In this document: positions 42,693 through 52,138 of the stretch, in pieces
Position numbering within the stretch: position 1 is the first letter of the stretch
Layout: every line of letters starts with the position of its first letter
NCBI GenBank assembly: GCA_900315345.1
Contig: OMYP01000006.1
Coordinates: 1-64,000 of the forward strand
DNA: 64,000 nucleotides
Origin: an uncultured Selenomonadales bacterium
GTDB lineage: Bacteria > Bacillota > Negativicutes > Acidaminococcales > Acidaminococcaceae
Direction: 5' to 3'
Notes under the pieces: generated by a model
What the model was told of the DNA's origin: nothing
The model's input: only the letters and a program-made list of their open reading frames with translations
Databases searched by the model: none
Translations under genes and position numbers: made by a program

Positions 42693-45600
42693 ATGGGCAA
42701 GGTTATTTTCATGACGAATGTGATCCGGCGTCTGGGTATTATGCAGCAGATGCTGGAAAAACTTCAAAGCAAGGGAGAACTGGCAGGAGATTATTCCTGC
42801 TGGTGGGTCACGGAAAATACGGAATGGGATGATGAAACCGAAAAGAGACTGGCCGGGACGGATTTTTTGCTTTTGAAATGGATGGGTACCGGCCTGACCA
42901 CTACCTTTTTAAAACGGGTGCACGCCTATGCCAGAAAACATCACATACCTTATTACATAGACGCAGCCGGAGGAGATGACGATAACCTGATTCAGGGGAT
43001 CACGCCGGAACAGGAGGGGGATATCCGTCTTTATTCCCTGTATGGGGGCGAAAGCAATTTATACCATCTCTGGCTGTACATGGACGGCATTACGAAAGGG
43101 GATACAGATTCCGTTCCCAAGCCGGATCCAATCCACTGGACCGGCATTTTCCATCCGAGGGCCAAAAAGGTGTATACGGATCTGGCGGAGTACGAAAAAG
43201 ATTTCTGTCGCCCGGGACGATATACGGTAGGCATTCTCTTTTACCGGGACGAATGGGTATGGGGAGATTTGGGATACCAGTCGCGTCTGATTGAAGAAGT
43301 AGAAAAGCAGGGAATGAACGCCATCTGTGTGTTCAGCAATGGGATCCCCTATAAAGAAATGGGAATGCCTGAGTTGGCGGAGGTGTTTACAAAATTTTTC
43401 TTCCGTCAGGGCATGACTGTCATTGATGCGTTTATCAATATTACCAAATTTTCCCTGACGGGAAGCGGCGCCCTGGCACTGAGTTTCCTTAAGCAGTGGA
43501 ACGTGCCTGTGCTGGAAGCATACACGCTGCTTTCCACCTATGAAGAGTGGAAGGACGCCTTTGAAGGCATGAACGCCATGGAGGTTTCCATTTCCGTTTC
43601 CCTGCCGGAATTTGACGGGGTGATCCACGGGGTTCCCATTGCTGCAAAGAATGTGCTGGATAACGGGGATGTCCGGTACCTGCCCATTCCCGAGCGGATC
43701 GTCCGGATCGTTGCCAAAGCAAAAAAGTGGGCAGCCATCCGTCACAAAGAAAACGGGGAAAAGAAAATCGCTATTATCTTCCACAATTATCCTCCGAAAA
43801 ATTCCAATATCGGCAGCGGGGTGGGACTTGACACCATTGAAAGCGTCCGCCGCCTGCTGGCAAATATGCGGAAGCGGGGGTACAAGGTGGATTTTATCCC
43901 GAAAGATACAAAGGAATTTATAAACATACTGACCGGCCATGCTACCAACGACCGCTCCCTGCTTTCTGCAAAACAGCTTGAGGAGGCCAATAAAATCTCC
44001 GGCAGGGAATACGAAACCTTTTACGATACCTTTGAAGAAAAGGTGCAGGCCCAGCTGGAAAAAGACTGGGGGAAAGCTCCCGGTACTGTCATGGAATACA
44101 ACGGTAAGCTGATGGTTCCGGGCACCATGGACGGAAACGTTTTCATAACGGTACAGCCTCCCCGGGGCTTTGGGGAAGACCCTGCCAAAATTTATCATTC
44201 GCCCTACTGCGCGCCTACCCATCATTACCTGGCTTTTTACCGCTGGGTACGGGATATCTGGCAGGCTGATGCGGTGGCCCATATCGGCACCCACGGTTCT
44301 CTGGAATGGCTGCCCGGGAAAAACGCCGGACTCAGCGTTTCCTGCTATCCGGATCTTTCCCTTGGGGATCTGCCGAATATGTATATCTATAACATGACCA
44401 TTACAGGGGAAGGCATCCAGGCCAAACGCCGGGGCGCCGCCGTGCTGGACGAGCATCTTCCGGCTCCCCAGTCCCAGGCGGGAACCTACGACGAACTGGA
44501 AGAACTGGAAAAGGCCATGGAAGAATACGTGCACTTCCGGCGGACGGCACCGGAAAACCTTCCAAAACTGGAAGAACTGGTTCTTGCCAAGGTAAAAGAA
44601 GCCAAACTGGAAAATGAGGTTCCCCGGGAAGAGGATGAAGAATTTGAGGAATATGTAGGCAGGCTCCATAACTATATTACGGATCTGAAAAACATGGAGG
44701 TCCATACGGGCCTGCATATTCTGGGAGAGCCTCCGATAGAAGAAGGGCTGACGGAATATCTGTGGCTGCTGACCCGGCTGGATAACGGCAGCGTGCCCAG
44801 CCTGAACCAGACCCTGGCAACCCGGTACGGTTACGATTACTACTATCTGCTGGAACACAGCGCGGAAATATATGAACCCCTGCAGATTACCTTCAATGTA
44901 CTGATCGACCGCATAGGTGAACAGTGCCGTCAGGTTATACGCACTTTACAGGAATACGACTTTACGGATGAAGGCATCCGGACTGTCATGGCCCTGGACT
45001 GGGTGAAGGAGGCGGCGGAGCATCCGCCTGCACATGTACTTGCAGGTGCTTCCCGGACTGCTGCGGACCAAAATATACAGGAACAACCGAAAACTTTTTC
45101 AGAAAAGCTGAAATCAGTATGCGAATATATCTGCCATACAGTGTACCCCAACTTGATGCTAACGTCACAGGAACAGCTGACCATGCTCCGGGGATTTGAA
45201 GGAGAGTACATAGAACCGGGGCCCAGCGGCGCTCCCAGCAGCGGTGGGGCGGACCTGCTGCCTACAGGGCGGAATTTTTACGGGGTGGATCCCCGGACGC
45301 TTCCTACTGCGGCGGCCTGGGAAATCGGCAAGAGCCTGGGTGACCAGGTGATCAGCCGCTTTATAGAAGAAGAGGGCCGATATCCGGAAAATATCGGCAT
45401 CGTACTGTGGGCCGGGGCTAACATGCGAAGCCATGGCCAGTGCCTGGCAGAGTTCCTGTACCTGCTTGGCGTGAAACCAGTCTGGCAGACGGGCAGCCTG
45501 CGGGTCATCGGATTAGATGTTATCCCTTTGAATGAATTGAAACGGCCCCGTATCGACGTGACCGCCCGGATCAGCGGTCTGTTCCGGGACAGCATGCCCG

Positions 45601-46484
45601 GCGCAGGGGAGATGCTGGACAAAGCGGTGTTAAAGGTGGCGGCTCTGGACGAAGACCCGGAACAGAATTACGTTCGCAAACACATCCTGGAGGACAGCCA
45701 GGAACTGCAAAAGGATGAAGGAATGGAAAAGGAAGAAGCCTGGCGTACAGCGGCCTTCCGTATCTTCGGGGACGAGCAGGGAGTATACGGCGCCGGCGTG
45801 GCGGCCCTGCTGGAAGCGAAAAACTGGGAAACCATCGACGATATCGCGGACGTTTATGTTCGCTGGGGAGCCCATGCCTACGGGGGAAAGACCCGGGGAA
45901 AATACATGCCGAAGCAGTTCCGGAAACGGATGGGCGTCCTGGATATTACCATCAAGAACGAAGACAACCATGAAACCAACATGCTCAGCAGCGATGACTA
46001 CAATGCCTACCACGGCGGTATGATCGCGGCGGTGCGAAGCATTAAGGGAAGCGCGCCAAAATCCTACTGTGGAGACAGTACGGACCGAAGTCGCGTCACC
46101 ATGCACAGCGTGCAGGAGGAAGCCAAACGGCTCTTCCGCAGCGAAGCCATTAACCCGAAATTTATCGAAGGAATGATGAAGCACGGGTACAAAGGAGCGG
46201 CGGACCTGTCTAACATGGTGGCTCACAGTTATCAATGGGATGCTACCAGTAAGGTGATGGAAGACTGGATGTATGAAAAATATGCGGAAAAATATGTGAT
46301 GGATCCCAACGTGCAGGAATGGATGCGGGATGTGAATCCATGGGCGCTGAAGCGCACCGTGGAAGTACTGTTGGAAGCTTCTCAGCGGGAACTGTGGCAC
46401 GCAAAGGATGAAACCCTGAAGGAACTTCAGAAATTGTATCTGGATGTTGACGGTGAGCTGGAAGAACAGGCGGATGAAGCATGA
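42693..46484 (+). CDS. cobN: CobN / magnesium-chelatase H-subunit family chelatase
   Basis: The 1263-residue protein is the large tetrapyrrole-binding subunit of class I chelatases (CobN, BchH/ChlH). The start has GGGAGAGG upstream. The diagnostic block AHIGTHGSLEWLPGKNAG lies near residue 530, followed by YNMTITGEGIQAKRRGAAV; the C-terminal part has VYGAGVAALLEAKNWE and HAYGGKTRGKYMPKQFRKRM. CobN inserts cobalt into hydrogenobyrinic acid diamide, while relatives such as HmuS of Bacteroides act on heme. ChlI- and ChlD-like ATPase subunits follow in the same operon, so a complete chelatase motor is present. Metal and ring substrate are not predictable. It overlaps the next gene by 4 bp. Confidence 0.9.
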   Translation: MGKVIFMTNVIRRLGIMQQMLEKLQSKGELAGDYSCWWVTENTEWDDETEKRLAGTDFLLLKWMGTGLTTTFLKRVHAYARKHHIPYYIDAAGGDDDNLIQGITPEQEGDIRLYSLYGGESNLYHLWLYMDGITKGDTDSVPKPDPIHWTGIFHPRAKKVYTDLAEYEKDFCRPGRYTVGILFYRDEWVWGDLGYQSRLIEEVEKQGMNAICVFSNGIPYKEMGMPELAEVFTKFFFRQGMTVIDAFINITKFSLTGSGALALSFLKQWNVPVLEAYTLLSTYEEWKDAFEGMNAMEVSISVSLPEFDGVIHGVPIAAKNVLDNGDVRYLPIPERIVRIVAKAKKWAAIRHKENGEKKIAIIFHNYPPKNSNIGSGVGLDTIESVRRLLANMRKRGYKVDFIPKDTKEFINILTGHATNDRSLLSAKQLEEANKISGREYETFYDTFEEKVQAQLEKDWGKAPGTVMEYNGKLMVPGTMDGNVFITVQPPRGFGEDPAKIYHSPYCAPTHHYLAFYRWVRDIWQADAVAHIGTHGSLEWLPGKNAGLSVSCYPDLSLGDLPNMYIYNMTITGEGIQAKRRGAAVLDEHLPAPQSQAGTYDELEELEKAMEEYVHFRRTAPENLPKLEELVLAKVKEAKLENEVPREEDEEFEEYVGRLHNYITDLKNMEVHTGLHILGEPPIEEGLTEYLWLLTRLDNGSVPSLNQTLATRYGYDYYYLLEHSAEIYEPLQITFNVLIDRIGEQCRQVIRTLQEYDFTDEGIRTVMALDWVKEAAEHPPAHVLAGASRTAADQNIQEQPKTFSEKLKSVCEYICHTVYPNLMLTSQEQLTMLRGFEGEYIEPGPSGAPSSGGADLLPTGRNFYGVDPRTLPTAAAWEIGKSLGDQVISRFIEEEGRYPENIGIVLWAGANMRSHGQCLAEFLYLLGVKPVWQTGSLRVIGLDVIPLNELKRPRIDVTARISGLFRDSMPGAGEMLDKAVLKVAALDEDPEQNYVRKHILEDSQELQKDEGMEKEEAWRTAAFRIFGDEQGVYGAGVAALLEAKNWETIDDIADVYVRWGAHAYGGKTRGKYMPKQFRKRMGVLDITIKNEDNHETNMLSSDDYNAYHGGMIAAVRSIKGSAPKSYCGDSTDRSRVTMHSVQEEAKRLFRSEAINPKFIEGMMKHGYKGAADLSNMVAHSYQWDATSKVMEDWMYEKYAEKYVMDPNVQEWMRDVNPWALKRTVEVLLEASQRELWHAKDETLKELQKLYLDVDGELEEQADEA

Positions 46485-47698
46485 GCAAGGATACGGTAAC
46501 GGAAAAATTATATACCCTGTCCACCGGGGATGAAGTGTATCGTTACGATAAGAGTATAGCGATCTTTTTTAAGGGGAAACGGAAAGTCCTCAGCACTTCT
46601 GTCTTCAACGGCGGATACCATGAGAATTATACGGCGGTGTTCAACCACGACGCCAAGCAGGGTTCCGGCATGCCCTGCGAGATGCTGGCTCCCACGTATA
46701 CGGAACATATGCAGATTTTGTCCCGGCGGCTGGGCCTTGACCCGGATACGGTCACAGGCATGGGCACGGCAGCGGATATGGAAAATGCGGCCATAGAAAC
46801 GTTGTCTTGTGAGAACCTGACGGTAACGGCCATCGTTACCGGCGGCATTGAAACCAACGGGGGACGTGTGGGAGACCCGGCAACCTTTTTTAAACCTCTG
46901 GAGAAACCGGACCGGGCCGGTACCATCAATATCATGCTGGTGTTGGATACGGATATGCCGCCGGGAACCCTGGCCCGGGCCCTGGTGACCTGCACCGAAG
47001 CCAAGACTGCGGCCATACAGGAATTGTTAGAAGGCAGCAAGTACTCCAATGGCATCGCTACCGGGTCCGGCACGGATACCACTATTGTTGTGGCTAACAG
47101 CGAGTCCCCTCTGTATCTGGAGGGAGCGGGAAAGCATTCCAAGTTAGGGGAACTGATCGGGCGCACGGTGAAACAGGCTGTGAAAGAAGCGCTGCGAAAG
47201 CAGTCCGGACTGTGCCCGACACTGCAGCATAACGCGTTAAAGCGGCTGCAGCGGTTCGGCGTAACAAAGGCAACTCTTTGGGAAAAATATCTGGCATCAA
47301 AGAAATTGCAGTATGCTGTACAACAGGGAAACCCTGCCGGGCAGGATACGGTTCCCGATACAGAAACAAAAAAACAGACTGTGACTGTTTCAGGCGATGG
47401 TCCCATCAGGGAAAAAATACTGCTGAAACCGGTATTTCTGGCGAAAGCGGAGGCCCTGGCCAAAGAAGACGCCATGCTCACATACACATCCCTCTATGTC
47501 CACCTGCTGGACCAGTTCCTGTGGGGATTGCTGAAGGAAGAGGAAACAAAAAAAGGCGCAGAGTCCATGCTTCGTTTGCTGGCGGAAGGATATCATTGCG
47601 AACCGGTAGAAATAAAAGAAAAAATATCACCGGATGCACTGACTGCTGCGTGGCAGAAACTGTTTCTAAAAATTCTTGATTTGAGGGGAAGAGAATGA
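46481..47698 (+). CDS. cbiZ: CbiZ-like adenosylcobinamide amidohydrolase with C-terminal extension
   Basis: The 405-residue protein overlaps the CobN gene by 4 bp. The first 260 residues match the CbiZ family: VLSTSVFNGGYHENYTAVFN, GMGTAADMENAA, TAIVTGGIETNGGRVGDPA, GTINIMLVLDTDMPPGTLAR, and ATGSGTDTTIVVAN. CbiZ cuts the aminopropanol amide of cobinamide so that cells can remodel corrinoids. The remaining 140 residues form an extra domain rich in charged helices that I do not recognise. Its place in a chelatase operon suggests amide hydrolysis on an imported tetrapyrrole, corrinoid or otherwise. Confidence 0.85.
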   Translation: MSKDTVTEKLYTLSTGDEVYRYDKSIAIFFKGKRKVLSTSVFNGGYHENYTAVFNHDAKQGSGMPCEMLAPTYTEHMQILSRRLGLDPDTVTGMGTAADMENAAIETLSCENLTVTAIVTGGIETNGGRVGDPATFFKPLEKPDRAGTINIMLVLDTDMPPGTLARALVTCTEAKTAAIQELLEGSKYSNGIATGSGTDTTIVVANSESPLYLEGAGKHSKLGELIGRTVKQAVKEALRKQSGLCPTLQHNALKRLQRFGVTKATLWEKYLASKKLQYAVQQGNPAGQDTVPDTETKKQTVTVSGDGPIREKILLKPVFLAKAEALAKEDAMLTYTSLYVHLLDQFLWGLLKEEETKKGAESMLRLLAEGYHCEPVEIKEKISPDALTAAWQKLFLKILDLRGRE

Positions 47699-48648
47699 GC
47701 AAACACCTTTTTAACTTTTGCGTTTGTCATGATTATGTGGAACAGCTGGAACAGACAGAAAAAAGTCTGCCGGAATATGTAAATTCCCTTGGTCTGGACG
47801 GGATAGAACACCTTGTTTACACAAAGGAACCGCCCAGCCCAACCTATAAAGAATCATCTGTAGGAGCCCACCTGGCGTACTGGCCTTACTGGCTGGGCTT
47901 CTGGAAAAATAATAAGGCGCGGCTGAAACGGGAATTCAAATCGGCCAAAGCCAGAAACGACTGCTATTTGGGAGCCATGAACAAAGATGAGTGGCTTTCT
48001 GTGATCCAGCAGAATCTCATTGCGGCGGAAGCGGTGAAACCGGAATACATGGTGTGGCATGTTTCGGAAGCGGATGTGCAGGAAACTTACACCTTTGACT
48101 TCCAGTATTCTGACAGGGACGTACTGGAGGCAGCGGCAGATGTGTTCAATGCCGTGTCCATGGTAATCCCTTCCCACGTTACGGTGCTGTTTGAAAACCT
48201 GTGGTGGCCCGGTCTTCGACTGACAGAACCGGATATGGTGAAATTCTTTTTTGAACGTATCCAACGTAAAAATGTGGGCATCATGCTTGACACCGGACAT
48301 CTAATGAATACAAATCCGGAACTGCGGGATGAAGAAGAGGCGGCTGATTACGTCTGCCGTACTGTAGACAATCTGGGAGAATTGGCAGAGCTGATCCGGG
48401 GTGTACATTTAAGCTGTTCCCTGTCAGGCGGGTATCAGAAAAGCTTCGTGCGCGAATACCCGAAGAACGTAACCTTTGGGGAAATGTATAAGCATATTGT
48501 GCAAATCGACCAGCATCAGCCCTTCCGTACCAAAGCGGCGCGCCGTATTCTGGAATTTGTGCAGCCTCATTACATAACCCATGAAATGATTTACAGTACC
48601 CTGACAGAATTGGAAGAAAAACTGGAAATACAGCTTTCCAACTGTTAA
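47695..48648 (+). CDS. TIM-barrel protein, xylose isomerase-like / AP endonuclease 2 family
   Basis: The 317-residue protein overlaps CbiZ by 4 bp. The fold is indicated by the repeated strand ends VLFENLWWPG (metal-ligand Glu), VGIMLDTGHLMN (Asp and His), and GVHLSCSLSG (His), with EYMVWHVSEA earlier. Such metal-dependent TIM barrels isomerise, epimerise or cleave sugars and other carbonyl compounds. Nothing shows its substrate, but three overlapping genes (CobN, CbiZ, this one) imply that it works on the same compound or pathway. Confidence 0.8.
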   Translation: MSKHLFNFCVCHDYVEQLEQTEKSLPEYVNSLGLDGIEHLVYTKEPPSPTYKESSVGAHLAYWPYWLGFWKNNKARLKREFKSAKARNDCYLGAMNKDEWLSVIQQNLIAAEAVKPEYMVWHVSEADVQETYTFDFQYSDRDVLEAAADVFNAVSMVIPSHVTVLFENLWWPGLRLTEPDMVKFFFERIQRKNVGIMLDTGHLMNTNPELRDEEEAADYVCRTVDNLGELAELIRGVHLSCSLSGGYQKSFVREYPKNVTFGEMYKHIVQIDQHQPFRTKAARRILEFVQPHYITHEMIYSTLTELEEKLEIQLSNC

Positions 48649-48754
48649 ACGAGGACATCAAAATATGTTGCCCGTAAAATCGTATGAAACTATGTTGGCA
48701 AATGGTTTGGAAAGTCAATGAATAAAAGGAACATGAAACCCAAGGAGGAAATCC

Positions 48755-49780
48755 ATGAAACGCAGAGGCGTATATCCGTTTACAGCTATTGTGGGACAGG
48801 AGGACATGAAGCTGTCCCTGATTTTAAATGTAATCAACCCGGCTCTGGGGGGCGTTTTGATCAAGGGTGAAAAAGGCACGGCCAAGTCAACGGCGGTGCG
48901 GGCTCTGGCAGAGCTGTTACCTGCCATGGAGGCGGTGAAAGGCTGCCGGTTCCACTGCGATCCGGCACAGGAAAGCTTTCTGTGCGATGACTGTACTGAT
49001 AAATTTCGCAAAGGGGAATTGCAGGACACGGAAACATTGAAGATGCGTGTAGTAGAGCTTCCTGTCAGCGCAACGGAAGACCGGGTAGTTGGGACGCTGG
49101 ATGTGGAATACGCCATTAAAAACGGGGAAAAGAAGTTTGAACCGGGACTGCTGGCTCTGGCAAACCGTAACATTTTATACGTGGATGAGATCAACCTGCT
49201 GGACGATCATGTGGTGGACGTACTGTTGGATGCAGCAGCCATGGGTGTCAATACAGTGGAGCGGGAAGGGGTATCATATTCTCATCCGGCCCGGTTTGTG
49301 CTGGTGGGTACTATGAATCCGGAAGAGGGCGACATCCGGCCCCAGTTGCTGGACCGGTTTGCTTTATCGGTAACAGTTACCGGGGAACATGACCGGGAAA
49401 ACCGGAAAGAAGTTATCAAACGCCGCCTGGCCTATGAAGCGGACCCCGAAGGATTTATTGATTCCTATGGTAAAGAGCAGGAAGAACTGGCAGGGAAAAT
49501 TGTAGCCGCCGGCAAGTTGCTGCCGGAAGTCACCGTAGCGGATTCCATGCTGGATAAAGTAGCGGATCTGGCCATCGACCTGGGGGTGGACGGCCATCGC
49601 TCAGACATTACCCTGATCAAGACGGCTATGACCATGGCTGCCTTCCGGGGCAGCAGCACCGTGGAAACGGAAGATTTGAAAATTGCGGCCCGGCTGGCCC
49701 TGCCTCACCGTATGCGCCGCCGCCCCTTTGAAGATGGAACATTGGATATGGATAAAGTACTTTCGGTTCTGGAAGGATAA
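48755..49780 (+). CDS. Magnesium-chelatase-type AAA+ ATPase, I subunit (BchI/ChlI family)
   Basis: The 341-residue protein has a strong AAGGAGGAA. Walker A is GEKGTAKST near residue 40 and Walker B is [12 protein letters not shown]; the arginine-finger region is [11 protein letters not shown]. An insert with HCDP and CDDC, typical of ChlI, follows Walker A. This subunit forms the hexameric motor that drives metal transfer by the large chelatase subunit. It is 106 bp after the TIM-barrel gene and 2 bp before the D subunit gene. Confidence 0.92.
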   Translation: MKRRGVYPFTAIVGQEDMKLSLILNVINPALGGVLIKGEKGTAKSTAVRALAELLPAMEAVKGCRFHCDPAQESFLCDDCTDKFRKGELQDTETLKMRVVELPVSATEDRVVGTLDVEYAIKNGEKKFEPGLLALANRNILYVDEINLLDDHVVDVLLDAAAMGVNTVEREGVSYSHPARFVLVGTMNPEEGDIRPQLLDRFALSVTVTGEHDRENRKEVIKRRLAYEADPEGFIDSYGKEQEELAGKIVAAGKLLPEVTVADSMLDKVADLAIDLGVDGHRSDITLIKTAMTMAAFRGSSTVETEDLKIAARLALPHRMRRRPFEDGTLDMDKVLSVLEG

Positions 49781-49782
49781 TT

Positions 49783-51720
49783 ATGTCTGGTTATTTCAAT
49801 TCATATCCCTTTGCAGCGGTAGTGGGACAGGAACAGGCAAAGCGTGCTATCCTCGTAGCCCTTGTGAATCCGAAGGCGGGGGGGCTTCTTATCAGCGGCG
49901 TAACAGGAACGGCTAAGTCGGTGCTGGTGCGGGGTGCCGCTACTCTGTCAGGAAACAGGAAACTGCTGAACCTGCCCCTGAACGTAACAGAAGACATGCT
50001 CTTCGGCAGCATCGATCTGGAGTATGCGGTAAGCAAGGGGGAACGCCGTTTCGAACCGGGCCTTCTGGGACGGGCAGACGGAAACATTATATATATTGAT
50101 GAAGTGAACCTGCTTCGCCCGGAGCTTCTGACGGCTGTGCTGGATATCAGTATGGCGGGGGAGAACCGGGTGGAACGGGACGGTATTTCCTTTACCCATA
50201 AGGCAGAGTACGCTGTCATCGGCACCATGGATCCTCATGAAGGGGTGTTGCCTGGTCATTTGCTGGATCGGTTCGGCATGTTTGTAGAAACAGAAAACCT
50301 GAAGGAAAAAGAACAGCGCAAAGAAATTATGCAGCGTCTGCTGGATTATGCAAAAGATCCGGCAGCGTTCCGAATAAAATACGAAGAAGAAACAGAGCAA
50401 TTGATGGCGCAGGTTGCCAGGGCCCGGGAACTGCTGTCTCATGTGGAGATAAGCGAAGCCATGATGGAACTGGCTGTGCAGTACTGCACCCAGGCCTTCT
50501 GTGCCGGACACAGGGCGGACCTGTACCTGCTGGAAACAGCCCGAGCCATTGCTGCACTGGCGGAAAGGAACTATATCCTCCCTAAAGATATGGAAGAAGC
50601 GGCTCTGTACGTGCTGCCCCACCGAATGCGGAAACCGCCGGAACCTCAGCAGGAAGAAGAACAACCTCCGGCAGAACCGGAGGAGCAGGAGGAAAATGAT
50701 CCGCCGGAAGATGACAACAACAATGAGGTGGATGAGAATCAGGACGACCTGATACCGCCCCCTCCACAGCCGGAAACCAATGACGGTGAAAATGAACCGG
50801 AAGAAAACAGGGATGAGGAAGAAGATAATAAACCGTCTGAACAGGATCCGCATCACAATGCTCCCCGGGAAGACAAGGTGGACGGCATTGATATGCATTT
50901 CCCCATGCCCAAAATGGTATTGGATATGGGACGTGACCAGGTCAACCGGAAGGGCAGCGGCAAGCGCAGCCTTACTAAAACCGATCTGAAACAGGGACGT
51001 TATGTACGGGCGGAGCTGCCTAAAAACAAAGTGGACGATCTGGCCTTTGACGCCACCATTCGGGCTGCAGCGCCTTACCAGCGTCACCGTCCGAAAAACG
51101 CCTGCGCCATCAACATACAGCAAAGCGACCTGCGGCAACGGGTCCGGGAAAAACGGATCGGGACTACATTCCTGTTCGTGGTGGACGCCAGTGGGTCCAT
51201 GGGGGCTCAGGAACGGATGCGGGCCGTTAAGGGCGCCATATTCGCCATGCTGCAGGAAGCGTACCAGAAGCGGGACAAAGTTGGGATGATCGCCTTTCGT
51301 CGCAAAGTGGCGGAAGAACTGCTGCCCATTACCCGAAGCGTAGATTTGGCACAGAAGCGACTGGCGGAGTTGCCAACCGGCGGCAAAACGCCACTGGCGG
51401 AAGGACTAGCCCAGGCTTTTATTACACTGGATATGCTTAAGCGAAAGGAACCGGACGCGGAACCGGTGCTGGTGCTGGTAACGGACGGTCGGGCTAATTC
51501 CGTAGTGCAGGAAGGGGAAGACCCAGTGGAAAGCGCCATAAAATTAGCGAAGCAGATCCGCAAAGCAAAAATCACATCTGTCGTCATTGATACGGAAACA
51601 GATTTCATCAAGCTGGGAGTCGCCCGTCAAGTAGCTGCGGAAATGGGCGCCAACTACTATAAACTGAAACAACTGAGCCAGGGGGATATTCTGCACATTG
51701 TGAGGAACATCGGAGTGTGA
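49783..51720 (+). CDS. Magnesium-chelatase-type D subunit (AAA+ plus VWA domains)
   Basis: The 645-residue protein has an N-terminal AAA+ module (Walker A GVTGTAKSV, Walker B IIYIDEVNLLRP), a Pro/Glu/Asp-rich linker of about 85 residues (285-370), and a C-terminal VWA domain. Its MIDAS motif is DASGS near residue 467 with TGGKTPLAEGL. Unlike many D subunits it keeps intact Walker motifs. VWA domains couple the motor to the substrate-bearing subunit (CobN-like). Together with the I subunit and CobN this is a complete three-part chelatase. A terminator follows at 51801. Confidence 0.92.
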   Translation: MSGYFNSYPFAAVVGQEQAKRAILVALVNPKAGGLLISGVTGTAKSVLVRGAATLSGNRKLLNLPLNVTEDMLFGSIDLEYAVSKGERRFEPGLLGRADGNIIYIDEVNLLRPELLTAVLDISMAGENRVERDGISFTHKAEYAVIGTMDPHEGVLPGHLLDRFGMFVETENLKEKEQRKEIMQRLLDYAKDPAAFRIKYEEETEQLMAQVARARELLSHVEISEAMMELAVQYCTQAFCAGHRADLYLLETARAIAALAERNYILPKDMEEAALYVLPHRMRKPPEPQQEEEQPPAEPEEQEENDPPEDDNNNEVDENQDDLIPPPPQPETNDGENEPEENRDEEEDNKPSEQDPHHNAPREDKVDGIDMHFPMPKMVLDMGRDQVNRKGSGKRSLTKTDLKQGRYVRAELPKNKVDDLAFDATIRAAAPYQRHRPKNACAINIQQSDLRQRVREKRIGTTFLFVVDASGSMGAQERMRAVKGAIFAMLQEAYQKRDKVGMIAFRRKVAEELLPITRSVDLAQKRLAELPTGGKTPLAEGLAQAFITLDMLKRKEPDAEPVLVLVTDGRANSVVQEGEDPVESAIKLAKQIRKAKITSVVIDTETDFIKLGVARQVAAEMGANYYKLKQLSQGDILHIVRNIGV

Positions 51721-51800
51721 AGCTGAGTTAAAGATTTCAAGATTCCAATTTTTTATTTATTGAAATTATTATTTTTCAAGACAATATCTTAATAAAATAT

Positions 51801-51853
51801 AGAAGTGCGGGTTTGCAATGCGATTTAATGCAAATCACACTTCTTTATTTTTT
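51801..51853 (+). terminator. Rho-independent terminator of the chelatase operon
   Basis: AGAAGTG and GTTTGCA pair with TGCAAATC and CACTTCT, followed by TTTATTTTTT. Confidence 0.85.
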
Positions 51854-51915
51854 GTAAAAAATGTTACAGAATAAATCCTACTTTAAATTAAATTTATATA
51901 AAATAAAAACAAAAG

Positions 51916-51945
51916 TTGACAACAATACTGCTATATAGTTATTAT
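51916..51945 (+). promoter_or_regulatory. MerR-type promoter 3 (upstream of the TonB-dependent receptor)
   Basis: TTGACA, a 9-bp gap, CTATATAGT (51931-51939), and a -10 candidate TATTAT at 18-bp or ATTATG at 19-bp spacing. The architecture is identical to the promoters at 37533 and 39177. Confidence 0.75.
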
Positions 51946-52138
51946 GTAAAAAGTAATTATAAATAAAACATATTATTATTAAAATGCAGTTTTTATAAAA
52001 TTTTCCGCCCGTATCCTCTAAATAGCGTTTTTGATTATTTTATGGAGGGTAAGGTTGATTTTGCAGATTGCAAATAGATGACCGCAGGACCATGAAAGAC
52101 TGGCTGCGTAAACTGTTTTCAATAAAACAAAAAAAGGG
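51946..52138 (+). other. Long leader of the TonB-dependent receptor mRNA
   Basis: About 190 nt separate the predicted transcription start from the ATG. The region is AT-rich. A hairpin (CGCAG...CCA / TGG...CTGCG, 52082-52107) lies 41 nt before the start codon. I looked for the conserved core of a cobalamin riboswitch and did not see it. Confidence 0.45.

Noticed and set aside
51946..52138. Cobalamin riboswitch upstream of the TonB-dependent receptor
   Set aside because: Expected for a B12 receptor, but I could not find the conserved B12-box or core motifs; only a simple hairpin is present.
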